NCBI GenBank assembly: GCA_030446305.1
Contig: JASUSA010000006.1
Span: 1-64,000 of the forward strand
From: Clostridiales bacterium
GTDB taxonomy: Bacteria; Bacillota; Clostridia; Peptostreptococcales; Acidaminobacteraceae
Direction: 5' to 3'
Length of the DNA stretch: 64,000 bases
The position numbers and the translations under genes were made by a program. Each line of letters starts with the position of its first letter. Positions within the stretch are counted from its first letter, which is position 1. The notes below the pieces were generated by a model that had not been told where the DNA came from, ran no database searches, and worked only from the letters and a program-made list of their open reading frames with translations. Positions 30,160 through 43,865 of this stretch are shown here, piece by piece.

Positions 30160-31248
30160 ATGAAAGAAACAATCATTTTTGATGTTAGAAAAATGACGGG
30201 GGATGCCGTCGAATGGCCTGAGCTCAAAAGCGCAGCGACGCTTTTAATGGCAGGCGGTACGGTTGCCTTTCCGACGGAAACCGTTTATGGGCTGGGTGCC
30301 AATGCACTTGATGCTATGGCAATTGAGAGCATCTATTCAGCAAAAGGACGCCCTTCTGACAATCCGCTCATCGTTCATATATCGAGCCGCGATATGCTGA
30401 CAGCGCTTGTTTCGTCGATTTCTGAAACGGCGGTTCGCCTGATGGATGCATTTTGGCCGGGACCGATGACGCTGATCTTTAAAAAATTGCCGATTGTGCC
30501 GGATAAGGTGACCGGTGGCCTTGATACTGTGGCGGTTCGCATGCCGTCGCATGATGTGGCACGTGCACTTATTGATCTCTCAGCTCTTCCCATAGCGGCG
30601 CCTTCTGCGAATATATCCGGCAGACCGAGCCCGACGACAGCGGAACACGTGATCAATGATCTCATGGGAAGGGTTGACGGAATTGTCTTAGGGGATAATG
30701 CTGCGGTAGGACTGGAATCGACGGTTATTGACACAACAGGTGACATACCGGTAATTTTAAGGCCCGGCGCCATTACAGAAGCCATGATCGCCGCTGTCGC
30801 AGGCGCCTGTGAAACCGATGCGGCACTGAAAGCTTCAAAAGGGGAACAGGTGGTGCCGAGAGCGCCGGGCATGAAGTATCGACACTATGCGCCTAACGCT
30901 GAAGTTACCGTATTTACAGGTGATACCATTGGTATTCTCAAACAATTTGAAAACGCTGTTGAAGAAGCTTCAGCAGGAGATTATAAAATTGCAATTCTGC
31001 TGTTTTCAGAGGATTTGGCCGTCTTAAACCGATTGCTGGCTGGAAATACCGCACACGTCGTTTTATTTGATCAGGGCAGTGTCAAGGACCCCGCTGTATT
31101 TGCAAGTCGGCTCTTTAGAGATTTAAGGGCTTCTGATGACTGTGGATGCAAGCGCGTATTGGTTCACGGCATGGCTGAAGATGGTATTGGCAGTGCGATT
31201 ATGAACCGACTTCTAAAGGCTTCTGAAGGCTCGGTAATAAGAATTTAA
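30160..31248 (+). CDS. ywlC: L-threonylcarbamoyladenylate synthase (Sua5/YwlC)
   Basis: GGTVAFPTETVYGLGANALD, KGRPSDNPLIVHI, RPGAITEAMI, PGMKYRHYAP. Confidence 0.93.
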   Translation: MKETIIFDVRKMTGDAVEWPELKSAATLLMAGGTVAFPTETVYGLGANALDAMAIESIYSAKGRPSDNPLIVHISSRDMLTALVSSISETAVRLMDAFWPGPMTLIFKKLPIVPDKVTGGLDTVAVRMPSHDVARALIDLSALPIAAPSANISGRPSPTTAEHVINDLMGRVDGIVLGDNAAVGLESTVIDTTGDIPVILRPGAITEAMIAAVAGACETDAALKASKGEQVVPRAPGMKYRHYAPNAEVTVFTGDTIGILKQFENAVEEASAGDYKIAILLFSEDLAVLNRLLAGNTAHVVLFDQGSVKDPAVFASRLFRDLRASDDCGCKRVLVHGMAEDGIGSAIMNRLLKASEGSVIRI

Positions 31249-31305
31249 TTTGATTTTTAAGGCGTAAAAATTTATAATATTAAGGAATAAATTTGGAGGT
31301 GGCTT

Positions 31306-31752
31306 ATGAAGATTGCAATGGGCTCCGATCACGGCGGCTTCAATCTCAGGCACAAGGTAAAGGCACATTTGGAGGCAAAGGGGTACGAGGTTGTCGATTT
31401 TGGCGTTGATGAACCCGTCTCATGTGATTATCCCGACTATGCCTTAAAGGTAGCGCTCGCCATCACAGAGGGATCGTGCGATTTGGGTGTTCTCGTCTGC
31501 GGCACGGGGCTGGGCATATCCATTGCCGCCAATAAAGTCAAGGGCATTATTGCCGCACCAGTCAGCGACACGTTTAGCGCTGAAATGGCGAGAAGACATA
31601 ATAACGCGAACATATTGGCATTGGGTGAGAGAGTTGTCGGCGAAGGACTGGCGCTCAAAATCGTCGATGCTTTTTTTGAGGCATCTTTTGAGGGCGGCCG
31701 ACATGAATCGCGCGTCAATAAAATAGTAGCAATTGAAAAAAAATATTTATAA
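31306..31752 (+). CDS. rpiB: ribose 5-phosphate isomerase B
   Basis: [43 protein letters not shown]. Confidence 0.95.
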   Translation: MKIAMGSDHGGFNLRHKVKAHLEAKGYEVVDFGVDEPVSCDYPDYALKVALAITEGSCDLGVLVCGTGLGISIAANKVKGIIAAPVSDTFSAEMARRHNNANILALGERVVGEGLALKIVDAFFEASFEGGRHESRVNKIVAIEKKYL

Positions 31753-31762
31753 GGAGATTCAA

Positions 31763-32392
31763 ATGAGTAAGGTTTTTGAAATGGACCATCCGTTGATACA
31801 GCACAAGTTGAGCTTCATTAGGGATAAAGAGACGGGGGCAAAGGAATTTAGAGAACTGGTAAAGGAAATTTCAATGCTTTTAGCATATGAAGTAACACGT
31901 GACTTGCCGCTTGAAGAGATAGAAATTGAAACGCCGATCTGTAAGACGAAGACGAAAGTGCTTGCAGGCCGCAAAGTGGCAATTATCCCAATTTTGCGCG
32001 CTGGTCTCGGAATGGTTGACGGTTTCTTAAATCTTTTGCCGGCGGCGAAGGTGGGTCATATTGGCCTCTACCGTGATCCGGAGACACTTGAACCGGTTGA
32101 ATATTACTGCAAATTGCCTTCAGACGTGCCGGAGCGCGATCTTATCGTTGTCGATCCAATGCTTGCAACGGGCGGATCTGCCAACGCGGCAATTAAGTTT
32201 ATCAAGGACAGGGGTGCAACCAGCATTCGACTTGTTTGCCTTATTGGCTGTCCGGAGGGGATTGCCGCTGTACAAAAAACACATCCGGATGTCGACATTT
32301 ATATTGCGGCAATTGATGAAAAACTCAATGATCACGCATACATTGTTCCGGGACTTGGCGATGCGGGAGACCGCTTATTTGGTACAAAGTAG
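31763..32392 (+). CDS. upp: uracil phosphoribosyltransferase
   Basis: [44 protein letters not shown]. Confidence 0.96.
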   Translation: MSKVFEMDHPLIQHKLSFIRDKETGAKEFRELVKEISMLLAYEVTRDLPLEEIEIETPICKTKTKVLAGRKVAIIPILRAGLGMVDGFLNLLPAAKVGHIGLYRDPETLEPVEYYCKLPSDVPERDLIVVDPMLATGGSANAAIKFIKDRGATSIRLVCLIGCPEGIAAVQKTHPDVDIYIAAIDEKLNDHAYIVPGLGDAGDRLFGTK

Positions 32393-32423
32393 GCACTCGC
32401 AGATTTGAGAGGGCGTGTTGATA

Positions 32424-32909
32424 ATGAGACAGGATAAGACGAATTACTATTTGGATATTGCTGAGACGGTGGCCAACCGCGGCACCTGTCTAAGGCGTAA
32501 TTTTGGCGCGATTATTGTCAATGAAGACGAGATCATCGCAACGGGCTACACCGGTGCACCAAGGGATCGCAAGAACTGTATTGACCTTGGCCATTGTGTC
32601 AGAGAGTCAATGAACATTCCAAAAGGTGAGCGCTATGAAATGTGTCGGTCTGTACATGCAGAGGCCAATGCGATTATTTCTGCAGCTAGACGGGATATGA
32701 TTGGATCAACGCTCTATCTCGTCGGAAAAGAAATGAATTCAGATGCCTACGTCGCAAATGCCAATTCCTGTGCAATGTGCAAGCGTCTCGTGATTAATTC
32801 AGGCATTGAAAAAGTCGTGATCCGTGATACAGAGACTGATTTCCGTATTATTCACGTATGTGATTGGGTCTATTACGATGATTCTCTGGAAAACCATTTT
32901 GGCTATTGA
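32424..32909 (+). CDS. comEB: dCMP deaminase family protein
   Basis: HAEANAI and CAMCKRLVINSGI Zn-deaminase motifs. Confidence 0.9.
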   Translation: MRQDKTNYYLDIAETVANRGTCLRRNFGAIIVNEDEIIATGYTGAPRDRKNCIDLGHCVRESMNIPKGERYEMCRSVHAEANAIISAARRDMIGSTLYLVGKEMNSDAYVANANSCAMCKRLVINSGIEKVVIRDTETDFRIIHVCDWVYYDDSLENHFGY

Positions 32910-32926
32910 TTGAAGGTGTAGATATC

Positions 32927-33964
32927 ATGTATATAGCAGCTTTGTTTGCTTTTTTAGTAAGTTTTTTGACGACACCGCTGGTAATTAAGCTGGCGCATCG
33001 CTTTGGTGCGCTGGATATTCCGAAGGATAACCGCCGTGTTCACAATAAACCGATGCCACTGTGGGGCGGCGTAGCAATTTACGTCGGCTTCTTTTTGAGC
33101 ATGCTGATTTTCTCGAATATCGAGACACAGAAACTCATTGGACTCTTTGTCAGTTCTACGCTGATCCTCGTCACCGGTATGATTGACGACGTAAAGGATC
33201 TGGGGGCGAAGACGAAGCTTGTTATTCAGATTATCTGTGCCGGTATACTGGTAAAGGCGGGCTTCGAAATCAATTATTTTACAAACTTCTTCGGGGAATC
33301 AGGCTATATCCATTTGGGAATCCTGTCTGTACCCGTTTCGATTATATGGATTGTCGGGGTTACCAATACGGTTAATCTCATTGATGGCCTCGATGGCCTC
33401 GCGGCAGGCATTTCTGCCATTGCCGCTGTGACGCTTGGCTATATTGCCTTTACCAATCATCGCTACGATGCGGCGATGATTACGCTGATATTGGCAGGCA
33501 GTTCAGCAGGCTTTTTGCCGCATAATTTCAACCCTGCCAAAATCTTTATGGGTGACACTGGGGCGTTGTTTTTAGGGCTTGTTCTCTCGGCTATATCCAT
33601 AGAAGGCGCTTTAAAAGGCGCGACGGCACTCACAGTTGTCGTACCGATACTGGCACTGGGCGTTCCAATTTTTGACACGGCTTTTGCGATTTTAAGACGT
33701 ATGATTAACAAGCGTCCTATTATGGAAGCAGATAAGGGACATCTGCATCATCGAATGCTTTCAACAGGACTCAATCAGCGTAAAGTTGTGCTCTCCATGT
33801 ATCTGATTAGCGCGCTGATGGGGGCTGGCGCCATTGCGCTTTTAAAACACGACTATATAAATGCCGTCGCGTTATTAGCCATTGCGGCAGTTGTCGTCTT
33901 TATTCCCGTCAACAAGTCCATTGAGATGGAGAAAAAAGGCAGGCTTAACGGCAATGACGGCTGA
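32927..33964 (+). CDS. undecaprenyl-phosphate GlcNAc-1-phosphate transferase (MraY/WecA/TagO family)
   Basis: VTNTVNLIDGLDGLAAG, FMGDTGALFLG, DKGHLHHRML. Confidence 0.93.
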   Translation: MYIAALFAFLVSFLTTPLVIKLAHRFGALDIPKDNRRVHNKPMPLWGGVAIYVGFFLSMLIFSNIETQKLIGLFVSSTLILVTGMIDDVKDLGAKTKLVIQIICAGILVKAGFEINYFTNFFGESGYIHLGILSVPVSIIWIVGVTNTVNLIDGLDGLAAGISAIAAVTLGYIAFTNHRYDAAMITLILAGSSAGFLPHNFNPAKIFMGDTGALFLGLVLSAISIEGALKGATALTVVVPILALGVPIFDTAFAILRRMINKRPIMEADKGHLHHRMLSTGLNQRKVVLSMYLISALMGAGAIALLKHDYINAVALLAIAAVVVFIPVNKSIEMEKKGRLNGNDG

Positions 33965-34068
33965 ATGGATGATCGAAACAAACGATCGCGATAGTATTGA
34001 ATGATTGGTTAAGACTTATCATGTAAAGCCATTGCATCATTTAAAAGCCATGGCATCATGTAAGCTGT

Positions 34069-34128
34069 GATACAAAATAAAATGATATAAAATAAAGTGA
34101 TATAAAATAAAGTGATGTAAAACAAAAA
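34069..34128. repeat. 15-bp tandem repeat, 4 copies (two central copies identical)
   Basis: GATACAAAATAAAAT / GATATAAAATAAAGT / GATATAAAATAAAGT / GATGTAAAACAAAAA. Confidence 0.88.
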
Positions 34129-34160
34129 CGAAAGAATAATATGCAGCAAAGGAAGACGCT

Positions 34161-35276
34161 ATGTTAAAAGTTATGCTCGTGTTCGGTACGAGACCGGAGG
34201 CGATTAAAATGGCACCACTGGTAAAGGCAATTGAACGCGAACCGGGTATGGAGGCGATTGTCTGTGTCACGGCTCAGCATCGTGAAATGCTCGACCAAGT
34301 GCTGACGCTGTTTGAGATCAAGCCGAAATACGATTTAAACTTAATGAAGGCAGGCCAAAGTCTCAGTGATATTACAGCAGGCGTCCTCAAAGGGCTTGAG
34401 GACGTTCTGAAAGCAGATCGACCGGATCTTTTGCTGGTGCACGGCGATACGACGACAACACTCTCGGCGGCACTTGCTGCCTTTTATCAGCAAATTCCAG
34501 TTGGGCATGTTGAGGCAGGTCTTCGAAGCGGCAATGTCTACAGTCCATATCCGGAAGAGATGAATCGTATGCTGGCATCCAGGCTTGCGGCAATTCACTT
34601 TGCGGCGACAGAGGGAAACGTTGCCAATCTGGTGCGTGAAGGCGTAGCGAAGGCAATGATTGCCAGAACGGGCAATACCGTTATAGATGCGCTAAAAATG
34701 ATGATTCGCGATGATTATAGCTTTGAACTGCCACTGCTCAATCAAATAGATTTCAAGCGACAAAAGGTTATGCTGATGACGGCGCATCGCAGAGAAAATC
34801 TAGGTGAGCCAATGGCGGACATTTTTAAGGCCATTCGCGATGTGGTGGATGCGCATCCGGACACGGCACTGATCTTTCCGATGCATCTCAATCCCAATGT
34901 GCGCAGAATTGCCAAAGCGTATTTTGACGGCTGTGATCGCATTCATCTCATTGAACCACTGCCTTATGAAGCGTTTGCCAATCTTCAAAATCGCGTAAAA
35001 CTGATCTTGACGGATTCGGGCGGCATTCAGGAAGAGGCGCCGGCACTGGGAAAACCAGTGGTGGTGCTTCGCACGGAAACCGAGAGACCGGAAGCGGTGG
35101 AAGCGGGAACAGTAGTGATCGCAGGTGTCGCCTATACGGATGTGAAACGTGAAATTACCAAGCTGATTACAGACGAAGCGCATTATCAGGCGATGTCAGA
35201 AGCAGTCAACCCTTATGGCGACGGCACGGCTTGTGAACAAATTGTCAAAGTTATCCGTCAAAAATACCTTGCATAA
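34161..35276 (+). CDS. wecB: UDP-N-acetylglucosamine 2-epimerase (non-hydrolyzing)
   Basis: VFGTRPEAIKMAPLVKAIE, VHGDTTTTLSAALAAFYQQIPVGHVEAGLRSGN, LTDSGGIQEEAPALGKPVVVLRTETERPE. Confidence 0.96.
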   Translation: MLKVMLVFGTRPEAIKMAPLVKAIEREPGMEAIVCVTAQHREMLDQVLTLFEIKPKYDLNLMKAGQSLSDITAGVLKGLEDVLKADRPDLLLVHGDTTTTLSAALAAFYQQIPVGHVEAGLRSGNVYSPYPEEMNRMLASRLAAIHFAATEGNVANLVREGVAKAMIARTGNTVIDALKMMIRDDYSFELPLLNQIDFKRQKVMLMTAHRRENLGEPMADIFKAIRDVVDAHPDTALIFPMHLNPNVRRIAKAYFDGCDRIHLIEPLPYEAFANLQNRVKLILTDSGGIQEEAPALGKPVVVLRTETERPEAVEAGTVVIAGVAYTDVKREITKLITDEAHYQAMSEAVNPYGDGTACEQIVKVIRQKYLA

Positions 35277-35286
35277 AAATTAAAAG

Positions 35287-35322
35287 AAATCACAGTAACT
35301 TAGAGGATACTGTGATTTTTTG
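35287..35322 (+). terminator. terminator after wecB
   Basis: AAATCACAGTA...TACTGTGATTTTTTG. Confidence 0.88.
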
Positions 35323-35465
35323 TTTTTTTTATGATACTTTTATGATATCCTAGTATAAGAATTCAAACATTTTTTTAAAAACGGCGTGGATTATTCTGAT
35401 TATTTGGATAATTGTTAACGAAGCGTAATAAAATGTGTTATAATATCTATCACGTGGAGGTCAGC

Positions 35466-35804
35466 TTGAAGAAGCAGACAAAGAGCATTATGGAAAATTT
35501 AGCGCTGTTGTCACAGGTTGGAATCATGATGATTGTTCCAATTTTCGGCGGCGTTTTCATTGGGCAGTTCCTTGACCGTAAATTCGGAAATGGGAGTCTT
35601 TTTTTAATTGTGGGAATCGTGCTGGGGGTTGGCGCCGCTTTTAGAAACCTTTACCAGCTGGCGCAGACAAAAGGACGCGAATATGAAGATTCTGAAACAC
35701 CGGAACGATATGTACAGCGTTTTGAACGAGAAGTTATGCAGGAACGGCGCCGTGTTGAAGAGGCTGAGAAACAATCTGAGGATCAAAATAAGGAAGACCA
35801 GTAA
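35466..35804 (+). CDS. AtpZ/AtpI family small membrane protein
   Basis: LALLSQVGIMMIVPIFGGVFIGQFLDRKFGNGSLFLIVGIVLGVGAAFRNLYQL. TTG start assumed from the upstream GGAGG. Confidence 0.75.
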   Translation: MKKQTKSIMENLALLSQVGIMMIVPIFGGVFIGQFLDRKFGNGSLFLIVGIVLGVGAAFRNLYQLAQTKGREYEDSETPERYVQRFEREVMQERRRVEEAEKQSEDQNKEDQ

Positions 35805-35928
35805 CGATTTAAATGATTGTCAATAAAATAACAATGAATGTTTCTTTATGAAAAATATTATGAAATTTTAGCATGTGGTACAAATCAATTGGAAAAGCAT
35901 ATGAAAAGCTTTAAAAAGCTTAACGATA

Positions 35929-35963
35929 ACATGATTATCATGTGCCATAAATAGTGCTATAAT
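35929..35963 (+). promoter_or_regulatory. extended -10 promoter with palindrome over the -35 region
   Basis: TGCTATAAT at 35955-35963; perfect palindrome ACATGAT-T-ATCATGT at 35929-35943. Confidence 0.55.
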
Positions 35964-35993
35964 GGTTAAAGATGATTTAAGGCGGGTATTTGA

Positions 35994-36413
35994 ATGGACG
36001 AAACAAGAAAACTTCAACAAACATACTTAATTTATCTGCTGCTGGCAGATATCGTCTTTGTGGTTTTGGCTTTTATATTTTTTGAAGAGCCGCTTGCATT
36101 TGTCTATGGTTTGGTCTTTGGATCGGCCATCAGCGCGCTTAATTTTGTTGAGCTTGGTATAACGCTCAGACGTGCGGTTGCAATGCCGCCGGCAAAAGCG
36201 CAAGGCTATGCAACGCGGAAGTATTTTGTACGGTATATCGTGACGGGGGAGGTGCTTTACGTCTCCATCGTCGCACCTTATATAAATGTGCTGGGTACCA
36301 TTATAGGTATGACCATCATTAAATTCATTATTTTTGCTACCAATCTATTTAATGATAAGCAGTATTACAAAAACATCTTTAAAAGAAAGGAGGATGAACC
36401 TAGTGGGCATTGA
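35994..36413 (+). CDS. atpI: ATP synthase subunit I
   Basis: Four-TM small protein immediately upstream of atpB. Confidence 0.8.
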   Translation: MDETRKLQQTYLIYLLLADIVFVVLAFIFFEEPLAFVYGLVFGSAISALNFVELGITLRRAVAMPPAKAQGYATRKYFVRYIVTGEVLYVSIVAPYINVLGTIIGMTIIKFIIFATNLFNDKQYYKNIFKRKEDEPSGH

Positions 36414-37104
36414 AGGTTTTGGACCACGCGTTGCATTTTTTATCGGTGATATTCCCGTTACAGAAACGGTGACCGTCACATGGTTTATTATGTTCGTACT
36501 CTTCGTTTTTTCATTTTTGGTAACGCGAAACATGAAAAAGGAAGCAACGGGCGTGCAATTGGTGGTAGAAACAATAGTCAGGACTATTAATAACCTTACT
36601 AAGCAAAACATGGGCGAGAAAAATGCAGCTTTTGCACCGTATGTCGGTACGTTGATGCTGCTGATAGGTATCTCAAACATCATTGGCCTCTTTGGCCTGA
36701 GACCGCCAACGGCTGATCTCAATACAACGATGTGTCTATCAATTATGACCTTTGTATTGACACAGTTCTTTGGCATGAAGTCGAAGGGAATCGGAGGCTA
36801 TGCCAAAGGTTTTCTAGAGCCAATTCCATTGTTGCTGCCGCTTAATATCATTGGCGAACTCGCCAACCCGGTATCACTTGGATTTCGTTTGTTTGGTAAC
36901 ATCACTGCTGGTGTTATCATTATGACATTGCTCTATGGTGCACTTGGCAGCTTTACCCAATTATTACTCGGACTGACCGTTCCATTGCTTCAAGCCGGTA
37001 TTCCTGCAGTACTTCATATTTATTTCGATTTATTCGCAGGGTTATTGCAGTCATTTATCTTTACAATGCTAACAATGGTGTTCATTTCCGGTGCTATGGA
37101 GTAG
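36403..37104 (+). CDS. atpB: F-type ATP synthase subunit a
   Basis: LLPLNIIGELANPVSLGFRLFGNITAGVI. GTG start at 36403, 9 nt after AAAGGAGG. Confidence 0.95.
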   Translation: MGIEGFGPRVAFFIGDIPVTETVTVTWFIMFVLFVFSFLVTRNMKKEATGVQLVVETIVRTINNLTKQNMGEKNAAFAPYVGTLMLLIGISNIIGLFGLRPPTADLNTTMCLSIMTFVLTQFFGMKSKGIGGYAKGFLEPIPLLLPLNIIGELANPVSLGFRLFGNITAGVIIMTLLYGALGSFTQLLLGLTVPLLQAGIPAVLHIYFDLFAGLLQSFIFTMLTMVFISGAME

Positions 37105-37704
<600 letters not shown>

Positions 37705-37787
37705 ATTTGAATACGCCCGCGTTGACAAAACGCTTGTGGCTTTTATGGCGTCAGTTGAACTTTCAAGGACGTCCCAAATATGATTAA

Positions 37788-38096
<309 letters not shown>

Positions 38097-38134
38097 ATAT
38101 AGGATACTATATCCTTTATTAAAAGGAGGATAAA

Positions 38135-38668
38135 ATGAACCCGGAATTAACAATTGCCAGCTTGAGATTGGGCCTTGTCGAGATTAGTCCGACCTTTGTA
38201 TTCCAGTTGATCAATACATTCATCCTATATTTGATTTTGAGAAAGTTTCTCTTTGGTCCAGTGACTAAATTCATGGCAAACCGTGAAAATGAAATAAAAG
38301 ACCAAATCCAATACGCACAGAACTTGGAAGATCAGGCACACGAATTAATTGCACAATATGAGAAAAAGCTAGAATCCGCAGAGGACGAAGGCAAGGAAAT
38401 CATTAAAAAGCAAACCCAACGTGCTGAAAACAGGGCTTTTGAAATCATTAAAACTGCTGAAACCGAAATTGATACAATGAAGGTGAATGCACACAGAGAG
38501 CTTGAAAGAGAACGAATCAAAGCGGTGAATGAACTAAAGGATCAAATATCCGAGCTTACTATTATGGCAGCGTCTAAAGTCGTTGAAAAAGATCTTAATG
38601 AAGCCGATCACAAAGCGCTGATTGATCAATTCATCAATGAAGTAGGTGACGTTCAATGGCAGAATTAG
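38135..38668 (+). CDS. atpF: ATP synthase subunit b
   Basis: N-terminal TM, long coiled coil, operon position. Confidence 0.95.
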   Translation: MNPELTIASLRLGLVEISPTFVFQLINTFILYLILRKFLFGPVTKFMANRENEIKDQIQYAQNLEDQAHELIAQYEKKLESAEDEGKEIIKKQTQRAENRAFEIIKTAETEIDTMKVNAHRELERERIKAVNELKDQISELTIMAASKVVEKDLNEADHKALIDQFINEVGDVQWQN

Positions 38669-39198
38669 TCAGTAAAGCATATGCAGAAGCGCTTTTTAGT
38701 GTTGCGACTGAAGACGACAGCATGAAAGCATTGCGTGACGAATTAAATTTTGTCGTTTCGAGCTTTGAAATGTACCCAGCTTTTTACGAAATTATGAAAA
38801 TGCCGACAATTAATAAAGCGGAAAAGCGAAGCGTTGTATCAGAAACGTTTGAAGGCAAAATCTCTGTGGAGATGATGAACTTTCTGAAGACGCTCATCGA
38901 TAAAAACCGCATCGTCGATATTTTTGATATTGGGTCGACATTCAATGCTATGGTTGATGATTTTAATAAGGTACTGAGCATTTCAGTTGAATCAGTTATG
39001 CCATTAACCGCGCAACAGCTTCAGACATTGACACAGAAACTCAAAGATAAAACGGGTAAGGAAGTGATACTCAATCCCGTTGTCAACCCGGACCTCCTCG
39101 GAGGGATTGTGGTGAAGATGGGAGAACAGATCATTGATGGTTCTGTGAAGTACAAATTGGAAAGTATGCTCGAAGGGTTAACTCAAATAATTGTTTAA
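38656..39198 (+). CDS. atpH: ATP synthase subunit delta
   Basis: Operon position; C-terminal PDLLGGIVVKMGEQIIDGSVKYKLE. Confidence 0.95.
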   Translation: MAELVSKAYAEALFSVATEDDSMKALRDELNFVVSSFEMYPAFYEIMKMPTINKAEKRSVVSETFEGKISVEMMNFLKTLIDKNRIVDIFDIGSTFNAMVDDFNKVLSISVESVMPLTAQQLQTLTQKLKDKTGKEVILNPVVNPDLLGGIVVKMGEQIIDGSVKYKLESMLEGLTQIIV

Positions 39199-39211
39199 TA
39201 GGAGTGTGTAA

Positions 39212-40726
<1,515 letters not shown>

Positions 40727-40749
40727 GGTTCCTTGTAGGAGGGAGAAGA

Positions 40750-41610
40750 ATGGCAGTTAGTAATACGCGCGATATCAAGCGTAAAATACGTAGTGTTAAC
40801 AGCACCATGCAGATCACCAAAGCAATGGAACTGGTCTCAACGGCGAAGCTTAAACGTGCACGCAACCGAATGGATATTACCAAGCCTTACTTTGAAACGG
40901 TAACGGAAGCGGTAAAAGATATTTTGGGTGCCGACAAGAGCATTAAATTAAAGTACGTTGCAGATAAGGAAATCCAAAACACACTCTATATCGTCATAAC
41001 ATCAGATAGAGGCTTATGCGGTGGTTATAATATTAATGCCATTAAGAAAGCACTTGAAGACATCGCCGATCCCAAAAGCGCAAAGTTCATTACCATTGGT
41101 AAAAGGGCAACGGATGCCTATAACCGAATGAACCTTGACGTCGTCGATACATTTCTGTATATCTCTGAACAGCCTGAATACGTTCACGCCGTTCACATTG
41201 CAAAGAAAGCGCTTGCGATGTTTGATGTCGGTGAAGTGGATGCCGTAAAACTCGTCTATACGAATTTTGCCAGTACCATTTCACAGGTACCAGTGACGTT
41301 GCAGCTATTGCCGATTGAAAAGGGTGAGCAAGCAGCAAAGGATGAAGCATCCGATTTTGTCAACTATGAACCTTCTCCGGAAGAGGTGCTGAAATTTGTT
41401 ATTCCTAAGTATGTGGAAAGTACGATTTTCGGCGGACTAATCGAATCCGCTGCATCTGAACAGGCTGCAAGACGCGTCGCGATGGAAAGTGCTTCCGATA
41501 ATGCTGAGGAGATCATTGAAGAATTGACACTGACGTACAATCAGGCGCGTCAGGCGGCAATTACGCAAGAGATCACTGAGATTGTTGGTGGTGCTGAAGC
41601 ACTGAAGTAA
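40750..41610 (+). CDS. atpG: ATP synthase subunit gamma
   Basis: DIKRKIRSVNSTMQITKAMELVSTAKLK; SDRGLCGGYN. Confidence 0.98.
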   Translation: MAVSNTRDIKRKIRSVNSTMQITKAMELVSTAKLKRARNRMDITKPYFETVTEAVKDILGADKSIKLKYVADKEIQNTLYIVITSDRGLCGGYNINAIKKALEDIADPKSAKFITIGKRATDAYNRMNLDVVDTFLYISEQPEYVHAVHIAKKALAMFDVGEVDAVKLVYTNFASTISQVPVTLQLLPIEKGEQAAKDEASDFVNYEPSPEEVLKFVIPKYVESTIFGGLIESAASEQAARRVAMESASDNAEEIIEELTLTYNQARQAAITQEITEIVGGAEALK

Positions 41611-41659
41611 TGAAGAGGCATAACGCCCTAAATTATGATATTAGATTGAAAGGGAGTGA

Positions 41660-43072
<1,413 letters not shown>

Positions 43073-43086
43073 GGGGAGGTGACAAA

Positions 43087-43497
43087 ATGGGCAGAAAATT
43101 CAATCTTGAAGTCGTAACGCCGGACGAAAAGTTCTTTGAGGGCGAAACGGACATGGCGATTCTCAGAACGACTGAAGGAGATATTGGAATTTTATTTGAC
43201 CATGAACCTCTTGTCGCACCGCTCAAAGTTGGCAGTATTCGCATACGCCAGGATGAATCGGCTTTTCGCTGGGCATCTTGTTCCAGTGGGTTCTTAACGG
43301 TTTCAGATGAAAAAGTCACCGTGATTACGGATGCCGCTGAATGGGTCGAGGAGATTGACCTAGACCGTGCGGAGCGTGCTAAAGAACGCGCTGAAAAGCG
43401 TATTCGCGAAGGTGCAAATAAAGAAGTTGATGTATTGAGAGCTAAAGCGTCACTTGAAAGAGCGACGAACCGCATTCGCCTGTACAGCCAGAAATAG
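43087..43497 (+). CDS. atpC: ATP synthase subunit epsilon
   Basis: FNLEVVTPDEKFFEGETDMAILRTTEGDIGIL. Confidence 0.96.
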   Translation: MGRKFNLEVVTPDEKFFEGETDMAILRTTEGDIGILFDHEPLVAPLKVGSIRIRQDESAFRWASCSSGFLTVSDEKVTVITDAAEWVEEIDLDRAERAKERAEKRIREGANKEVDVLRAKASLERATNRIRLYSQK

Positions 43498-43595
43498 TCC
43501 TAGCGTTTCAATAGGCACATGACCATTCTTTGGTCATTGGCAAATGCATAAAGCCATGCGAAAACAATATGTTTTTCATGGATTAAAAGGGTTGT

Positions 43596-43641
43596 AAAGG
43601 GTTGTCTACCATCTGTGTAAACGGATGGCAGACAGCCCTTT
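43596..43641 (+). terminator. probable terminator of atp operon
   Basis: AAAGGGTTGTCTACCATC...GGATGGCAGACAGCCCTTT. Confidence 0.7.
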
Positions 43642-43737
43642 CCTGATTCCAGAGCGCACGTAACGATGTCAAATCAGGCCTTTAGACCTGTCTTCACTTT
43701 ATGAACGGGATGTAATGTTCAAAAGCGTTTAAAAAGC

Positions 43738-43766
43738 TTGAATGCCCTAATTTTTTTATATATAAT
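43738..43766 (+). promoter_or_regulatory. murA promoter
   Basis: TTGAAT-17 nt-TATAAT. Confidence 0.75.
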
Positions 43767-43865
43767 AGTAAAAGGTATAAAGTTTTAACAGGTTTACTGA
43801 AATTAGCTTGATATTATGAAATTACTTGATATAAATTTATGAAAAGCTAGAAACGGAGGCACAAT

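Noticed and set aside
34069-34128. CRISPR-like array
   Set aside because: Units are 15 bp and contiguous with no spacers; simple tandem repeat.
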